DNA of 64,000 bases from Paraconexibacter antarcticus (GTDB taxonomy: Bacteria; Actinomycetota; Thermoleophilia; Solirubrobacterales; Solirubrobacteraceae). The stretch spans positions 4,964,514-5,028,513 of the forward strand of contig NZ_CP098502.1 of assembly GCF_024220175.1 (NCBI RefSeq), read 5' to 3'. Positions 1 through 9,000 of the stretch are shown here, in pieces. The translations under genes were made by a program, and so were the position numbers. Every line of letters begins with the position of its first letter. Positions within the stretch are counted from its first letter, which is position 1. The notes beneath the pieces were generated by a model. It did not search any database, was not told the DNA's origin, and saw only the letters and a program-made list of their open reading frames with translations.

Positions 1-2
1 CC

Positions 3-335
3 CGGCTCCTCGCGGACGCCAAGCAGGCGACGATGATGCCCGAGCAGCGGCCGGGCGCCGTCGTCCTCAACCGCCTGTGGCCGCTGCTCGTGGCGACCGT
101 CGTCGCCGGGGCCCTCGCCGTCGTCGCCCCGCAGATCCCGGGGATCGCCGCCGGGTTCACGATCGTCTGGGCCCTCGCCTGGCGGCGGCAAGACAAGGCG
201 GTCCAGGCCATCGAGGAGCGCGACGGCGTCCAGTACTACGTCGAGCGCACGTCGCCGCTCGCGCCGGCGCAGCTCGTCCGCATGCCGGGCCTCCGGCGCG
301 AGATCCCGACGCGGGACGGCGTGCCGGGGGCCTGA
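3..335 (+). CDS. C-terminal part of a small membrane protein (runs off left edge)
   Basis: The reading frame is open from the left edge to a TGA at 333-335, so the true start may lie outside the window; an in-frame ATG exists at 33. The visible protein has a charged segment, then two adjacent hydrophobic stretches (about residues 17-46 counted from the ATG at 33) separated by PQIPG, then a soluble tail of about 50 residues rich in charged and aromatic residues (VQYYVERTS). This looks like a two-helix membrane hairpin with a cytoplasmic tail. I do not recognise the family. Codon use is GC-biased as in its neighbours, which supports real coding. Confidence 0.6.
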   Translation, partial: RLLADAKQATMMPEQRPGAVVLNRLWPLLVATVVAGALAVVAPQIPGIAAGFTIVWALAWRRQDKAVQAIEERDGVQYYVERTSPLAPAQLVRMPGLRREIPTRDGVPGA

Positions 336-433
336 GCGGCAGATCCCCCGGGCGGCGTGCGGTCTCGTGGGTCATATCCCCCCACTCGACCGCACGCCGC
401 GCTGGGTCGACGGTTGCTGGGAGACTGCGAGCC

Positions 434-1450
434 GTGCCGAAGGACGTCCTGCTCGTGGCCCTCGGGTCGACCGCCGGCCTGCGCCGGGCGGAGGCGGGGT
501 TCGCCGCGTCGCTCGCACGGGCGGGCGTGTCGGTCGCGACGGTGACGGCGGCGCCGCAGCGCGACGTGCGGACGCTCATGGCCACCGACCTCGTCTGGGC
601 GCTCGCCGCGCGGCGGGCCGCCGTCGCCGGGATCGCGGAGCACGCGCCGCGCGCCGTCGTCTACTCGACGGTCACCGCGGCCCTGCTGTGGCCGCGCCCG
701 GGCGCCATCCGCTTCGACGCGCCGGCGGCGGGCAACCGGCCCGGACGCCACGGCCTGTGGCAGCGGCCCCTGGAGCGCCGCCGGCTCGCCGCCGCGCCGC
801 TCCTGCTGCCCCACGACGCCGCCGCGCTCGACGACCTCGGTCCCGCCGCGGCCGCGGCGCTGCGCGGCCGGGTCGTCGCGGTCCCGATCGCGGTGGACCC
901 CTCGGGTCCGGCGGACGGGGTCCGCGACCTCGCCACGATCACCTACGGGACGAACCCGCACAAGAAGGGCCTGGACCGCGTGCTCGCCGCGTGGGCGCTC
1001 GCGCGCCGACCCGGCGAGGAGCTGCTCGTCGCCGGGATCGACGCGCTGCCGGACGGCCTCGGGCCTGCGCCGGAGGGTGTCCGCTGCACCGGCATGCTCG
1101 ACGCCGCCGCCTACCGCGGGCTCCTGCGGCGGGCACGGGTCTTCGTCACCGCGCCGCGGCGGGAGGACCACGGGCTCGCGCAGCTCGAGGCGCTCGCGGA
1201 CGGCTGCGCGCTCGTCACGACCGCGGCGCCCGGGCCCTACGCGGCCCTGCCCGCCGCCCGCGCCCTCGACCCGCGCTGGGTCCTGCCCGACGGGGCGGGC
1301 GCGGACGCGCTCGCGGCCGCGATCCGGACGGCGCTCGACGACCCGCCGGCGGACCTCGCCGTCCGCGGGCCCGCGGCGGTGGCCGAGCACGGGAGCGCGG
1401 CGATCGACCGCGCGGTGGCCGAGCGCGTGCTCCCGCGCCTGCTCGGCTGA
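434..1450 (+). CDS. GT-B (GT4-like) glycosyltransferase
   Basis: This 338-residue protein probably transfers a sugar from a nucleotide-sugar to an envelope or secreted acceptor. The C-terminal half has GT4-type features: TYGTNPHKKGLD, where GT4 enzymes begin their donor domain, and EDHGLAQLEALADGCALVTT, which fits the E-x7-E donor-binding motif. The N-terminal half is a degenerate Rossmann-like acceptor domain with LLVALGST near the start. I chose GTG 434 because homology-like sequence begins there and GGGAG lies about 10 bases upstream; the frame is open further upstream but that part reads as low-complexity Arg/Ala shadow. It stands alone and converges on polX. Donor and acceptor cannot be deduced. 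Confidence 0.75.
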   Translation: MPKDVLLVALGSTAGLRRAEAGFAASLARAGVSVATVTAAPQRDVRTLMATDLVWALAARRAAVAGIAEHAPRAVVYSTVTAALLWPRPGAIRFDAPAAGNRPGRHGLWQRPLERRRLAAAPLLLPHDAAALDDLGPAAAAALRGRVVAVPIAVDPSGPADGVRDLATITYGTNPHKKGLDRVLAAWALARRPGEELLVAGIDALPDGLGPAPEGVRCTGMLDAAAYRGLLRRARVFVTAPRREDHGLAQLEALADGCALVTTAAPGPYAALPAARALDPRWVLPDGAGADALAAAIRTALDDPPADLAVRGPAAVAEHGSAAIDRAVAERVLPRLLG

Positions 1451-1474
1451 GCCCGGGCCTCGCGGCGGCGGCGC

Positions 1475-1504
1475 GTCCGGGTCCGGGTCCGGGTCCGGGT
1501 CCGG
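1475..1504 (+). repeat. GTCCGG hexanucleotide tandem repeat
   Basis: Five perfect copies of GTCCGG are followed by the partial unit GTCGG. They lie in the 60-base gap between the convergent glycosyltransferase and polX stops. The unit length of six matches the two other microsatellites in this window (28949 and 51051). Confidence 0.9.
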
Positions 1505-1510
1505 GTCGGT

Positions 1511-3256
1511 TCAGCCCTGCTTGCGCAGGGCGTCAAGCTCGGTCCAGCTGCGCGTGTTCGCGACCTGCGCGGCGGTGAGCCAGGCGCGGCGCGCCGTCCC
1601 CACGCCCCAGCTCGTGACGCCGAGCTTCTCGGGGCCGTGGGCGTCCGAGTCGATGACGATGAGGACGCCGGCGGCGGCCGCGGCGCGCGCGTGGACGTCG
1701 TGGAGGTCGCGGCGGTCCGGGGCGGAGTTGATCTCCAGGAAGGTGCCGGTGCGGGCGGCCGCGTCGATGACCGCATCCATGTCGACGGCGTACGCCTGGC
1801 GCTGCTCGATCTTCCGGCCCGTCGGGTGCCCTAGGGCGTAGACCGACGGGTGCTCGAGCGCGGCGACGATCCGCTTCGTCATCGCCGCCTCGTCCATCGC
1901 GAACTGGGTGTGGACGGAGGCGACGACCCAGTCGAGCTCGGCGAGGAGGTCGTCGGCGTAGTCGAGCGAGCCGTCGGGGAGGATGTTCACCTCGCTGCCC
2001 GCGAGGACCGTGATGCCCTCGACCTCGGCGTCGACCTGGCGGACGCGCTCGATCTGCCGGCGCAGCTCGTCCGGGGAGACGTCGTTGCCGAAGCCGTGCG
2101 AGGCCGAGTGGTCGGTGATCGCGATGTAGTCCAGGCCCCGGTCGCGCGCCGCCTCGGCCATCTCGCGGATCGTGCCGCGCCCGTCCGAGGCGATCGTGTG
2201 CATGTGCAGATCGCCGCGGAGGTCCGCCTGCGTGACGAGCGCGGGGACGTCTGCGGCGGTGCGGAACGCGAGCTCGCCGCGGTCCTCGCGGAGCTCGGGC
2301 GGGATGAGCGGCAGCCCGAGCAGCGCGTAGACCTCCTCCTCGGTCGCGCAGCGGTGCGTCTCGCCGGTCGCGTCGTCGGTGATGCCGTACTCGCTGACGT
2401 GCAGGCCCTTGCGGACGGCGGCCGCCCGCAGCGCGAGGTTGTGGTTCTTCGAGCCCGTGAAGTGCTGCAGGAGGTTGCCGAGCTGGCCGGGCTCGACGAC
2501 GCGCACGTCGATCGAGAGGCCGTTGTGGGTGACGCCCTTGACCGCGTTGTCGCCGACGGTGCCGGCGCTCTGCAGGTCGGGCAGGGCGGCGAACGCCTCG
2601 AGCAGCGCGCGCGGGTCCGAGGCGGTCGCGATGACGTCGAGGTCCTTCACCGAGTCGGCCATGCGCCGGGCGCTGCCGGCGACGTGGACCTCGTCCGAGG
2701 CCGGGTGCGCGCGGAGCGCGTCGACGATCGGGCCCGCGGTCTCCATCGCCCGGTGCAGCGGGACGCGGCGGGACCGCTCCTCGCCGTGCCCGGCGGCGAT
2801 CGCGGCGAGGACCGCCTCCTCGAACTTCGGGCCGAAGCCCTTCACGCCGCGGAGCTTCTGCTCCTGCGCGGCCGTCGCGAGCGCGTCGAGCGAGTCGATG
2901 CCGAGCTCGTCGTAGAGCTTGCGCGCCCGCTTCGGGCCGAGGCCGGGGAGGCGCGTCATCGCGAGCAGGCCGGGCGGGAACTTCGCGCGGAGCTTCTCGA
3001 GCGCCGGGATCGTGCCGGTGTCGAGCAGGGCCTTGAGCTTCTCCTCGAGCGTCTTCCCGATGCCGGGCAGCTCGGTCACCGTGCCCGCACGCGTGAGGGC
3101 GGCGACGGAGCGCGTGGCGTCGCGGACGGCCTTCGCGCCGTTGCGGTAGGCGAGGACGCGGTGCACGATCGCACCGTCGAGCTCGTAGAGGTCGCCGAGC
3201 TCGTCGATGATCTCGGCGATCCGGGCGTTGGGCAGATCGGGGGCGGGCTCGGCCAT
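1511..3256 (-). CDS. polX: Family X DNA polymerase with PHP domain (PolX)
   Basis: The 581-residue length and domain order match bacterial PolX, a gap-filling repair polymerase with a metal-dependent 3'-5' exonuclease/AP-processing PHP domain. Helix-hairpin-helix motifs are at 63-68 (LPGIGK) and 103-109 (LPGLGPK). The nucleotidyltransferase GS motif is at 194-195, followed by the metal-binding aspartates D205 and D207 (DLD), with D250 in SIDVRVV as third carboxylate. The PHP domain starts at DLHMHT (H351, H353) and includes TDH (about 381-383), GSEVN (about 420) and DSDAH (about 536-540). All catalytic residues look intact. Start ATG 3256 lies 9 bases after TAGGCT on this strand, consistent with a near-leaderless mRNA. 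Confidence 0.93.
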   Translation of the reverse strand: MAEPAPDLPNARIAEIIDELGDLYELDGAIVHRVLAYRNGAKAVRDATRSVAALTRAGTVTELPGIGKTLEEKLKALLDTGTIPALEKLRAKFPPGLLAMTRLPGLGPKRARKLYDELGIDSLDALATAAQEQKLRGVKGFGPKFEEAVLAAIAAGHGEERSRRVPLHRAMETAGPIVDALRAHPASDEVHVAGSARRMADSVKDLDVIATASDPRALLEAFAALPDLQSAGTVGDNAVKGVTHNGLSIDVRVVEPGQLGNLLQHFTGSKNHNLALRAAAVRKGLHVSEYGITDDATGETHRCATEEEVYALLGLPLIPPELREDRGELAFRTAADVPALVTQADLRGDLHMHTIASDGRGTIREMAEAARDRGLDYIAITDHSASHGFGNDVSPDELRRQIERVRQVDAEVEGITVLAGSEVNILPDGSLDYADDLLAELDWVVASVHTQFAMDEAAMTKRIVAALEHPSVYALGHPTGRKIEQRQAYAVDMDAVIDAAARTGTFLEINSAPDRRDLHDVHARAAAAAGVLIVIDSDAHGPEKLGVTSWGVGTARRAWLTAAQVANTRSWTELDALRKQG

Positions 3257-3265
3257 CGGCGTCCA

Positions 3266-3271
3266 AGCCTA
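3266..3271 (-). promoter_or_regulatory. -10 box (TAGGCT) for polX
   Basis: TAGGCT lies 9 bases before the polX ATG, giving a predicted leader of only 2-3 bases. No clear -35 element is seen. Confidence 0.5.
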
Positions 3272-3338
3272 CGCCCCGGCGTCCGTGGCCCGGCGCGCAC
3301 CTCAAGCTCGGTGCGTCACGCGCCGATGCACGTCGTCC

Positions 3339-4040
3339 ATGCCCCGTTCCGAGTTCGCGTTCGTCCAGGGAGTCCGTGACACGCGCGGGGCCCTCGTCCG
3401 CTGGAACCGCGACCCTTGGCCGATCCTGCGCGGCTGGCTCGTGTGGTCGGCCGTCGTCGCCGCCGGGCTCCTGTGGTCGGTGTGGGTCATCGGCAGCGTG
3501 ACGGCCCCGGGCTCCGGGGCGGGGAGTTACCTGCCGGGCTTCAACGCCCCCGCGCATCTCAGCGACGTCGGGCACGTCCTCTTCCGCAACTCGCTCGTCC
3601 TCGCGCTGCACTCGTTCGCCTGCGTCGCGGGCTTCATCGCCGGCAGCTCGCTCCCTGAGCAGGCCGAGGGGTACGGGCGCTTCATGCGCCGCGCGCACGA
3701 TCACATCGGGCGCGGCGCGATCATCTTCGTCATCTGCGCGACGACGTTCTCGCTCGTCACCCAGGCGCTCTCGATCGGGCACGCCGCCGCGACCCTCGCG
3801 GCGGCGAACCACATGTCGGTCGGCGTCCTCCTCGTCGGCCTGCTCCCGCACGCGATCCCCGAGCTCATCGCGCTGTTCCTCCCGCTCGCCGCGTGGCTCG
3901 TCGCGAGCCGTCGCGGGGACTGGCACGAGCTGCTCGCCGCGACCTTCGTCACGACCGCGCTTGCCGCCCCCGTCCTCGTCCTCGCGGCGTTCATCGAGGT
4001 CTACGTCAGCCCGCACCTCCTGCTGGCGCTACGCGGCTGA
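3339..4040 (+). CDS. SpoIIM-like (stage II sporulation protein M/DUF95) membrane protein
   Basis: The 233-residue protein has four or five hydrophobic helices and the SpoIIM/DUF95 pattern: a motif FRNSLVLALHSFACVAGFIAG after the first helix, an internal GVLLVGLLPHAIPELIALFL matching the family's H-x3-E-L signature, and a hydrophobic C-terminus. In Bacillus SpoIIM works with the SpoIID peptidoglycan hydrolase during engulfment; relatives are common in non-sporulating bacteria and their role is unknown. A SpoIID-type gene lies at 34.8 kb, not adjacent. ATG 3339 was chosen because upstream in-frame sequence overlaps the polX start and looks non-coding. Confidence 0.75.
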   Translation: MPRSEFAFVQGVRDTRGALVRWNRDPWPILRGWLVWSAVVAAGLLWSVWVIGSVTAPGSGAGSYLPGFNAPAHLSDVGHVLFRNSLVLALHSFACVAGFIAGSSLPEQAEGYGRFMRRAHDHIGRGAIIFVICATTFSLVTQALSIGHAAATLAAANHMSVGVLLVGLLPHAIPELIALFLPLAAWLVASRRGDWHELLAATFVTTALAAPVLVLAAFIEVYVSPHLLLALRG

Positions 4041-4118
4041 ACGCGGCGTTTCACCACGTCCCCGCCGGGGATAGGCTCGGGGCATCGGCTCGCCGCCGAG
4101 CGGGGGCACTTCACTTTG

Positions 4119-4124
4119 TATAGT
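4119..4124 (+). promoter_or_regulatory. -10 box (TATAGT) for thioredoxin
   Basis: TATAGT lies in a locally AT-rich stretch. A start about 7 bases downstream would give a roughly 24-base leader carrying the GAAGGAGA ribosome site before trxA, so this gene is conventionally led, unlike many neighbours. No convincing -35 box. Confidence 0.55.
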
Positions 4125-4154
4125 GGAGTCCAGCGCCAATCCGAAGGAGACCAA

Positions 4155-4478
4155 ATGGGCAGTCTGCAGGATGTCACCGATTCCAACTTCCAGGCCGAGG
4201 TCATCGAGTCCGACCAGCCGGTGCTCGTCGACTTCTGGGCTCCCTGGTGCGGTCCCTGCCGGATGGTCGGCCCGGTCCTCGAGGAGATCGCCGGCGAGCG
4301 CCCCGATCTGAAGATCGTGAAGCTCAACGTCGACGAGAACCAGGGCGTCGCGGTGAAGTACGAGGTCCTCTCGATCCCGACCATGATCCTCTTCAAGGCC
4401 GGCGCTCCGGCGAAGAAGATCATCGGCGCGTACCCGAAGAAGAAGCTCGAGGCCGAGCTCGCGCCGGTCCTCTCCTAG
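4155..4478 (+). CDS. trxA: Thioredoxin
   Basis: A 107-residue cytosolic thiol-disulfide reductant of normal thioredoxin length. The redox motif is W31-CGPC (C32, C35) in VDFWAPWCGPCRM; the cis-proline segment is SIPTMILF and the family glycine ladder is present (GAPAKKIIGAYPKKKLE). The frame opens earlier (GTG/ATG-like codons before 4155) but the start at ATG 4155 is fixed by a good GAAGGAGA Shine-Dalgarno 5 bases upstream and by family length. It is followed immediately by a strong hairpin terminator and seems to be a single-gene unit with its own promoter. Confidence 0.95.
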   Translation: MGSLQDVTDSNFQAEVIESDQPVLVDFWAPWCGPCRMVGPVLEEIAGERPDLKIVKLNVDENQGVAVKYEVLSIPTMILFKAGAPAKKIIGAYPKKKLEAELAPVLS

Positions 4479-4487
4479 CCCCGCGCC

Positions 4488-4536
4488 GCCGGGACCCGGA
4501 CAGCCCCACCCCGGTGGGGCGCCGTCGGGTCCCGGC
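4488..4536 (+). terminator. Nested hairpin downstream of trxA
   Basis: Perfect 11-base arms (GCCGGGACCCG and CGGGTCCCGGC) enclose a second perfect inverted repeat, GCCCCACC/GGTGGGGC. There is no U-tract. It lies between the convergent trxA and ATL genes and so could terminate both. Confidence 0.8.
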
Positions 4537-4550
4537 CTCCGTGTGCGCCG

Positions 4551-4853
4551 TCAGCGCACGAGCTCGGCGGTCGTCACCCGTGCCTCCGGGTCCGCGCGAC
4601 CCCGGGTGAAGCGCAGCCGCTCCCGCGCGAGCGCGTTGTGCACCCGACGCGGGTCACCGAGCGCGGTCGGCGCGACCGTCCCGTCGGCCTTGAGCACGCG
4701 GTGCGCGCCCGGGCAGCCGAGGCGCTCCAGGCGCGCGTTCACGCCCAGCGCCTGCCGCGGCACGCCGCCGGCCGCCTCGCACACGTCGCCGTAGCTCATC
4801 CAGCGGCCGGGCGGGATCGCGCCCACCACCGCGGTCAGGGTCTCGTCGTCCAT
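4551..4853 (-). CDS. Alkyltransferase-like (ATL/MGMT DNA-binding domain) protein
   Basis: A 100-residue protein equal to the DNA-binding half of O6-alkylguanine-DNA alkyltransferase: IPPGRWMSYGDVCEAAGG, then a PRQALGVNARL helix and AHRVLKADGTVAP. In active MGMT the methyl-accepting Cys lies in PCHRV; here the aligned residues are GAHRV, so the acceptor Cys is gone, as in ATL proteins that bind O6-alkylguanine and hand it to nucleotide excision repair. A Cys-Pro pair lies just N-terminal (CPGAHRV) but is out of register. ATG 4853 fits the family start. An insertion sequence begins only 29 bases upstream, so the native promoter has probably been displaced. Confidence 0.8.
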   Translation of the reverse strand: MDDETLTAVVGAIPPGRWMSYGDVCEAAGGVPRQALGVNARLERLGCPGAHRVLKADGTVAPTALGDPRRVHNALARERLRFTRGRADPEARVTTAELVR

Positions 4854-4882
4854 CGGGTCCTCCGTCGTAGGGGTCTCCCCTA

Positions 4883-4902
4883 CTAGATGGTTCGTTCCAC
4901 GG
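4883..4902 (+). repeat. Left terminal inverted repeat of the IS
   Basis: Perfect complement of 5869-5888. The outermost CTAG may be target-site sequence. Confidence 0.9.
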
Positions 4903-4993
4903 CGGGGGCGGAGGAGTCGGGTAGGCAGGTGACATAAGCAGGCAGGTCGAAGTCGGCGGTGCTATCTCGCCAACGCCGACCCTGGGGGCCTCG

Positions 4994-5863
4994 ATGGACG
5001 CCGACCTCGACCTGCTGCTGATCGCTGTTTACTGCACCTGCGACGATCTCCTGCCTGCGAAGGGCAAGAACGCCAAACGGATCTTGACCGACGCGGAGGT
5101 CGTCACGTTGAGCGTGGCTCAGCAGGTACTGCGGATCAGCTCTGACGAGCAGTTCTGGGCGATGGCACCGCATCGCTTGGGGCACCTGTTCCCGCGACTG
5201 CCCAAGCGCCCGGGTTTCGTCAAACGCCGCCAGCGCCTGTCGGACAAAATCGAAGCGCTGATCCTCGAGTTCGCCCGCCACACCAACGGCTTTGACGACG
5301 ACCTGCTCGTGGTCGACAGCACACCGGTCGAATGCGGTCGCTCGGTCGAAACGACGCGCCGCAGCGCCCTGGGCAACGCCGCGGAGTACGGCTACTGCGC
5401 CAGCCATTCCCGCTTCTTCTGGGGCTTCCGCCTGCACGGCCTGTTCGCGACCGACGGCACTCCACGCGCCCTTGCCCTGACCTCCCCGAAAACGGGCGAA
5501 CGAGACGTCGCGCTGGACATGCTCGCCCGCTGCCACCGCAACGGCCCGGTCACCGTCATCGGCGACAAGGGCTACTCCGGCCGCGACTTCCACGCCCAAG
5601 CCTCCGCGCTCGGCGCCACGATCGTCCGCCCCCGACGCAAGGACGAGGCCGGCAAAGAGCCGCACCTGGCCCCGATCCGGCAATGCGTGGAATCGATCTT
5701 CTGGACATGCAAAGACATGCTCAACCTCGAGGACCACCGCGCCCGCGAGCTCCACACGCTCCGCACCCGCCTGGCCGCCAAGTTCCTCGCTCTCACCGCC
5801 GCGATCGCTCTCAACGAACGCCTCGGCCGCCCACCACGCAACCTCACTGCCTACTACGCCTGA
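4994..5863 (+). CDS. IS982-family-like DDE transposase
   Basis: The 289-residue enzyme would cut and join the IS ends. The DDE triad is readable: D108 in LLVVDSTPV, D191 in VIGDKGYSG and E233 in CVESIF. The segment EYGYCASHSRFFWGFRLH between the first two acidic residues is typical of IS982 transposases, and total length fits that family (about 290-300). IS5 is the main alternative, since CTAG would match an IS5-type YTAR target. The frame is uninterrupted and the inverted repeats are intact, so the element is probably active or recently so. ATG 4994 lies 91 bases inside the left repeat. Confidence 0.9.
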   Translation: MDADLDLLLIAVYCTCDDLLPAKGKNAKRILTDAEVVTLSVAQQVLRISSDEQFWAMAPHRLGHLFPRLPKRPGFVKRRQRLSDKIEALILEFARHTNGFDDDLLVVDSTPVECGRSVETTRRSALGNAAEYGYCASHSRFFWGFRLHGLFATDGTPRALALTSPKTGERDVALDMLARCHRNGPVTVIGDKGYSGRDFHAQASALGATIVRPRRKDEAGKEPHLAPIRQCVESIFWTCKDMLNLEDHRARELHTLRTRLAAKFLALTAAIALNERLGRPPRNLTAYYA

Positions 5864-5868
5864 CCGAT

Positions 5869-5888
5869 CCGTGGAACGAACCATCTAG
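5869..5888 (-). repeat. Right terminal inverted repeat of the IS
   Basis: Perfect complement of 4883-4902, beginning six bases after the transposase stop codon. Confidence 0.9.
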
Positions 5889-5932
5889 GTCCGAGGCGCG
5901 CGAACTCGGCCCCCCTCAGGCCATCCGGAGAT

Positions 5933-5979
5933 GTGAATGAAGGTTCAGGGGGTCCATGGCCCCCTGAATCTCCATTCAC
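5933..5979. repeat. Palindromic repeat, GTGAATGAAG type, copy 1
   Basis: A near-perfect hairpin: outer arms GTGAAT/ATTCAC, inner arms GGTTCAGGGGG/CCCCCTGAATC, loop around TCCATGG. It lies downstream of ileS (stop at 6084) and to the right of the IS. Related copies are at 15992 and 44527. The rest of 5889-6083 is C-rich and otherwise empty. Confidence 0.8.
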
Positions 5980-6083
5980 CTTCGGTCGAGCCGCCCGCGC
6001 CGGCGCCCGCGCCCGCGTTCGCCGCGCCAGCCCGCCGCGCCCGCGCCCGCCGCGCCCGCGGCGAGCCGCCCGACCCCGCCCCC

Positions 6084-9000
6084 TCAGGCGGTGCGGATCG
6101 CCAGGTGGAGGGGGAGGCCGTCGATGCTCACGTCGGTGCTGCCCGCGGCGGCGCCGTCACCCGCGCCGTCGAAGCTCATCGCCGTGGCGAGGACCTCGCC
6201 GGCGATCCACGCCTGCCATTCGGTCGCCGCCGCGACGAGCGCCTCGTCGCCCTCGAGCGCGAGCGTGATGCGGTCACCGACGTTGAGCCCCGAGTCCTTG
6301 CGGAGGTTCTGCACGGCGCGGACGACCTCGCGGGCCCAGCCCTCGCGGCGCAGGTCCTCGTCGATCGTGAGGTCCAGGGCGACGGCGTGGTTGCCCTCGC
6401 GCTCGACCTCGTAGCCCTCCAGCGGCTGCATGACGAGGCTCACGTCCTCGGCGCCGAGCTCGTGCTCGCGGCCGTCGACGAAGACGCCGAACGTGCGACC
6501 CTCGCGGATCGCGGCGGCGACGTGCCCCGCGTCGAGCGCGGCGATCGCCGCCGCGGCGGCCGGCATGTGCTTGCCGAACCGCGGCCCGAGCGCGCGGTAG
6601 TTCGCCTTCAGCTCGTAGGAGCCGAGCTCGTCGGCGGAGTCGATGAACCGCAGCGCGCGCACGTTGAGCTCGTCGCGGATCATCGCGTCGTGGGCGCCGA
6701 TCGCCTCGCGCTCGCGCCCGGTGGCGACGATGACCGCCTCGGCCAGCGGCTGGCGGACCTTGATCTTCGACATGCCGCGGGCCTTCAGCCCGAGGCGCAC
6801 CGCGTCGCGCGCGATCGCCATGTCCTCCTCGAGCGCGAGGTCGCGCGGCCCGGCGACCGGCCAGTCGGCGAGGTGGACGGAGTCCAGCGCGCCCGCGTCC
6901 CCCTCGGTCAGGCCGCAGAAGATCGCGTCCGAGATGAACGGGGTGAACGGCGCCAGGAGCCGGGAGACCGTCTCCAGGCACTCGCGGAGGGTCGCGAACG
7001 CCCCGGGGTCGCCCGCGAAGAACCGCGGCCGCGAACGGCGCACGTACCAGTTGGAGAGGTCGTCGACGAAGGCGCCGATCGCCCGGCCGGCGAACGTCGC
7101 GTCGAACGCGTCGAGCCGCTCGGTGACCTCCTCGACCGTCGCCGCCAGGCGCGAGAGGACCCAGCGGTCGAGCTCGGTCTCCGTCGCCTCGACGTCCTCG
7201 ACGCGGTAGAGCTGCAGGAACGCGTACGTGTTCCACAGCTGGCGCAGGAACAGCCGGACGCCCTCGCCGATCGCGTCGGTCGAGAAGCGGTAGCCGTCCC
7301 ACGGCTGCTTGGAGGTGAAGAAGTACCAGCGGAAGGCGTCGGCGCCGTACTGGTCGATGACCGGCATCGGCTCGACGATGTTGCCCTTGGACTTCGACAT
7401 CTTCTCGTCGTTCTCGTCCCGGATGTGCCCGAGGCAGACGACGTTCTCGTACGGCGCGCGGTCGAAGAGCAGCGTGTTCACGGCGAGCAGCGAGTAGAAC
7501 CAGCCGCGCGTCTGGTCGATCGCCTCGCAGATGTACTGGGCGGGGAACTGGTCCTCGAACGTCGCCTGCCCGGCGGGGTCGATCGGCGCGTGGTGCTGCG
7601 CGAACGGCATGCAGCCGGAGTCAAACCACACGTCGATGACCTCGGGGACGCGCGTCAGCGTCGCGCCGGTCACCGGGTGCGGGAACGTCACGTCGTCGAC
7701 GAACGGCCGGTGGGGGTCGTCGAGCTTCACGCCCGAGAGCTCCTCGAGCTCGGCGAGCGACCCGACGACGTGGATGTCGGCGCCGTCCTCGCTGCGCCAG
7801 ACCGGGAGCGGCGTGCCCCAGTAGCGCTCGCGCGAGACCGCCCAGTCGATGTTGTTCTCGAGCCAGTTGCCGAAGCGCCCGTGCTTGATGTGCTCCGGGT
7901 GCCAGCCGATCGTCTCGTTCGCGTCGAGCAGCTGCTGCCGGTGGCCGGAGGTGCCGACGAACCAGCTCGGCTTCGCGTAGTAGATGAGCGGCGTGCCGCA
8001 GCGCCAGCAGTGCGGGTAGGAGTGCTCGTACGCGTCGACCTTCAGCAGCCGCCCGTCGGCGCGCAGGCGGTCGACGATGTCGCCGTCCACGTCCTTCACG
8101 TGACGGCCCGCGTAGTCGGTGATGCGCTCGTCGTAGCGGCCGTCGAGCCCGACGGGGTTCACGACGGTGAGCCCGGCGGACGTCCCGAGGCGGTAGTCGT
8201 CCTCGCCGAAGGCGATCGCGGTGTGGACGATGCCGGTGCCGTCGTCGGCCGTGACGAAGTCGGCCGGGAGGACCGAGTGCGCGCGCTCGCCCCACGCCGA
8301 CGAGGCGATGAAGTGGAAGGGCGGGTCGTAGCGCGCGCCCTCGAACGTCTCGCCCGCGAACGTCTCGTGGACGACGGCGCCCTCGCCGAGGACGCGCTCG
8401 ACGAGCCCCGCCGCGAGGACGCAGACCTCCTCCGACCCGGCCGCCGACGCCCGGACGTACTCGAGCTCCGGCGCGACGGCGACGGCGGCGTTCGACGGGA
8501 GCGTCCACGGCGTCGTCGTCCACACGAGCAGCTGGTCGCCCGCGACGACGGGGCCGGCGCCGGTCGTCACCGGGAGCTTCACGTAGACCGACTGGTCGAC
8601 GACGTCCTTGTAGCCCTGCGCGACCTCGTGCGAGCTCAGCGCCGTGCCGCAGCGCGTGCAGTACGGGACGACCTTGTGGCCCTCGAACAGCAGGTCCTTC
8701 TCGCTCAGCGTCTTCAGCGCCCACCAGACGGACTCGACGTAGCTCGCGTCGAGCGTGCGGTACGGGTGCTCGAGATCGACCCAGAAGCCGATCCGCTCGG
8801 TGAGGCGGTCCCACTCCTCGAGGAACGTGAAGACGGACTCGCGGCACTTCTGGTTGAACGCCTCGATCCCGTAGGCCTCGATGTCGTTCTTGTTGTGGAG
8901 CCCGAGCTCCTTCTCGACCTGGATCTCGACCGGCAGGCCGTGGCAGTCCCAGCCGCCCTTGCGCTCGACGCGGTAGCCGCGCATCGTGCGGAAGCGCGGG

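Larger units (their letters stand above)
4883..5888 (+). mobile_element. Complete IS982-like insertion sequence
   Basis: The 1006-base element is bounded by perfect 20-base inverted sequences: left CTAGATGGTTCGTTCCACGG (4883-4902) and right its reverse complement (5869-5888). The outer CTAG on both sides is palindromic, so it may instead be a 4-base target duplication around 16-base inverted repeats; the sequence alone cannot decide. It contains one intact transposase. The third-position GC bias is visibly weaker than in flanking genes, consistent with recent acquisition. It sits between the ATL gene's start and a palindromic repeat. Confidence 0.92.

Noticed and set aside
1475..1504. GTCCGG repeats as a CRISPR array
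   Set aside because: Six-base units without spacers; a simple microsatellite.
4883..5888. IS element as an IS5-family member
   Set aside because: The possible CTAG target duplication fits IS5, but EYGYCASHSRFFWGFRLH and protein length fit IS982 better, so I kept IS982-like.
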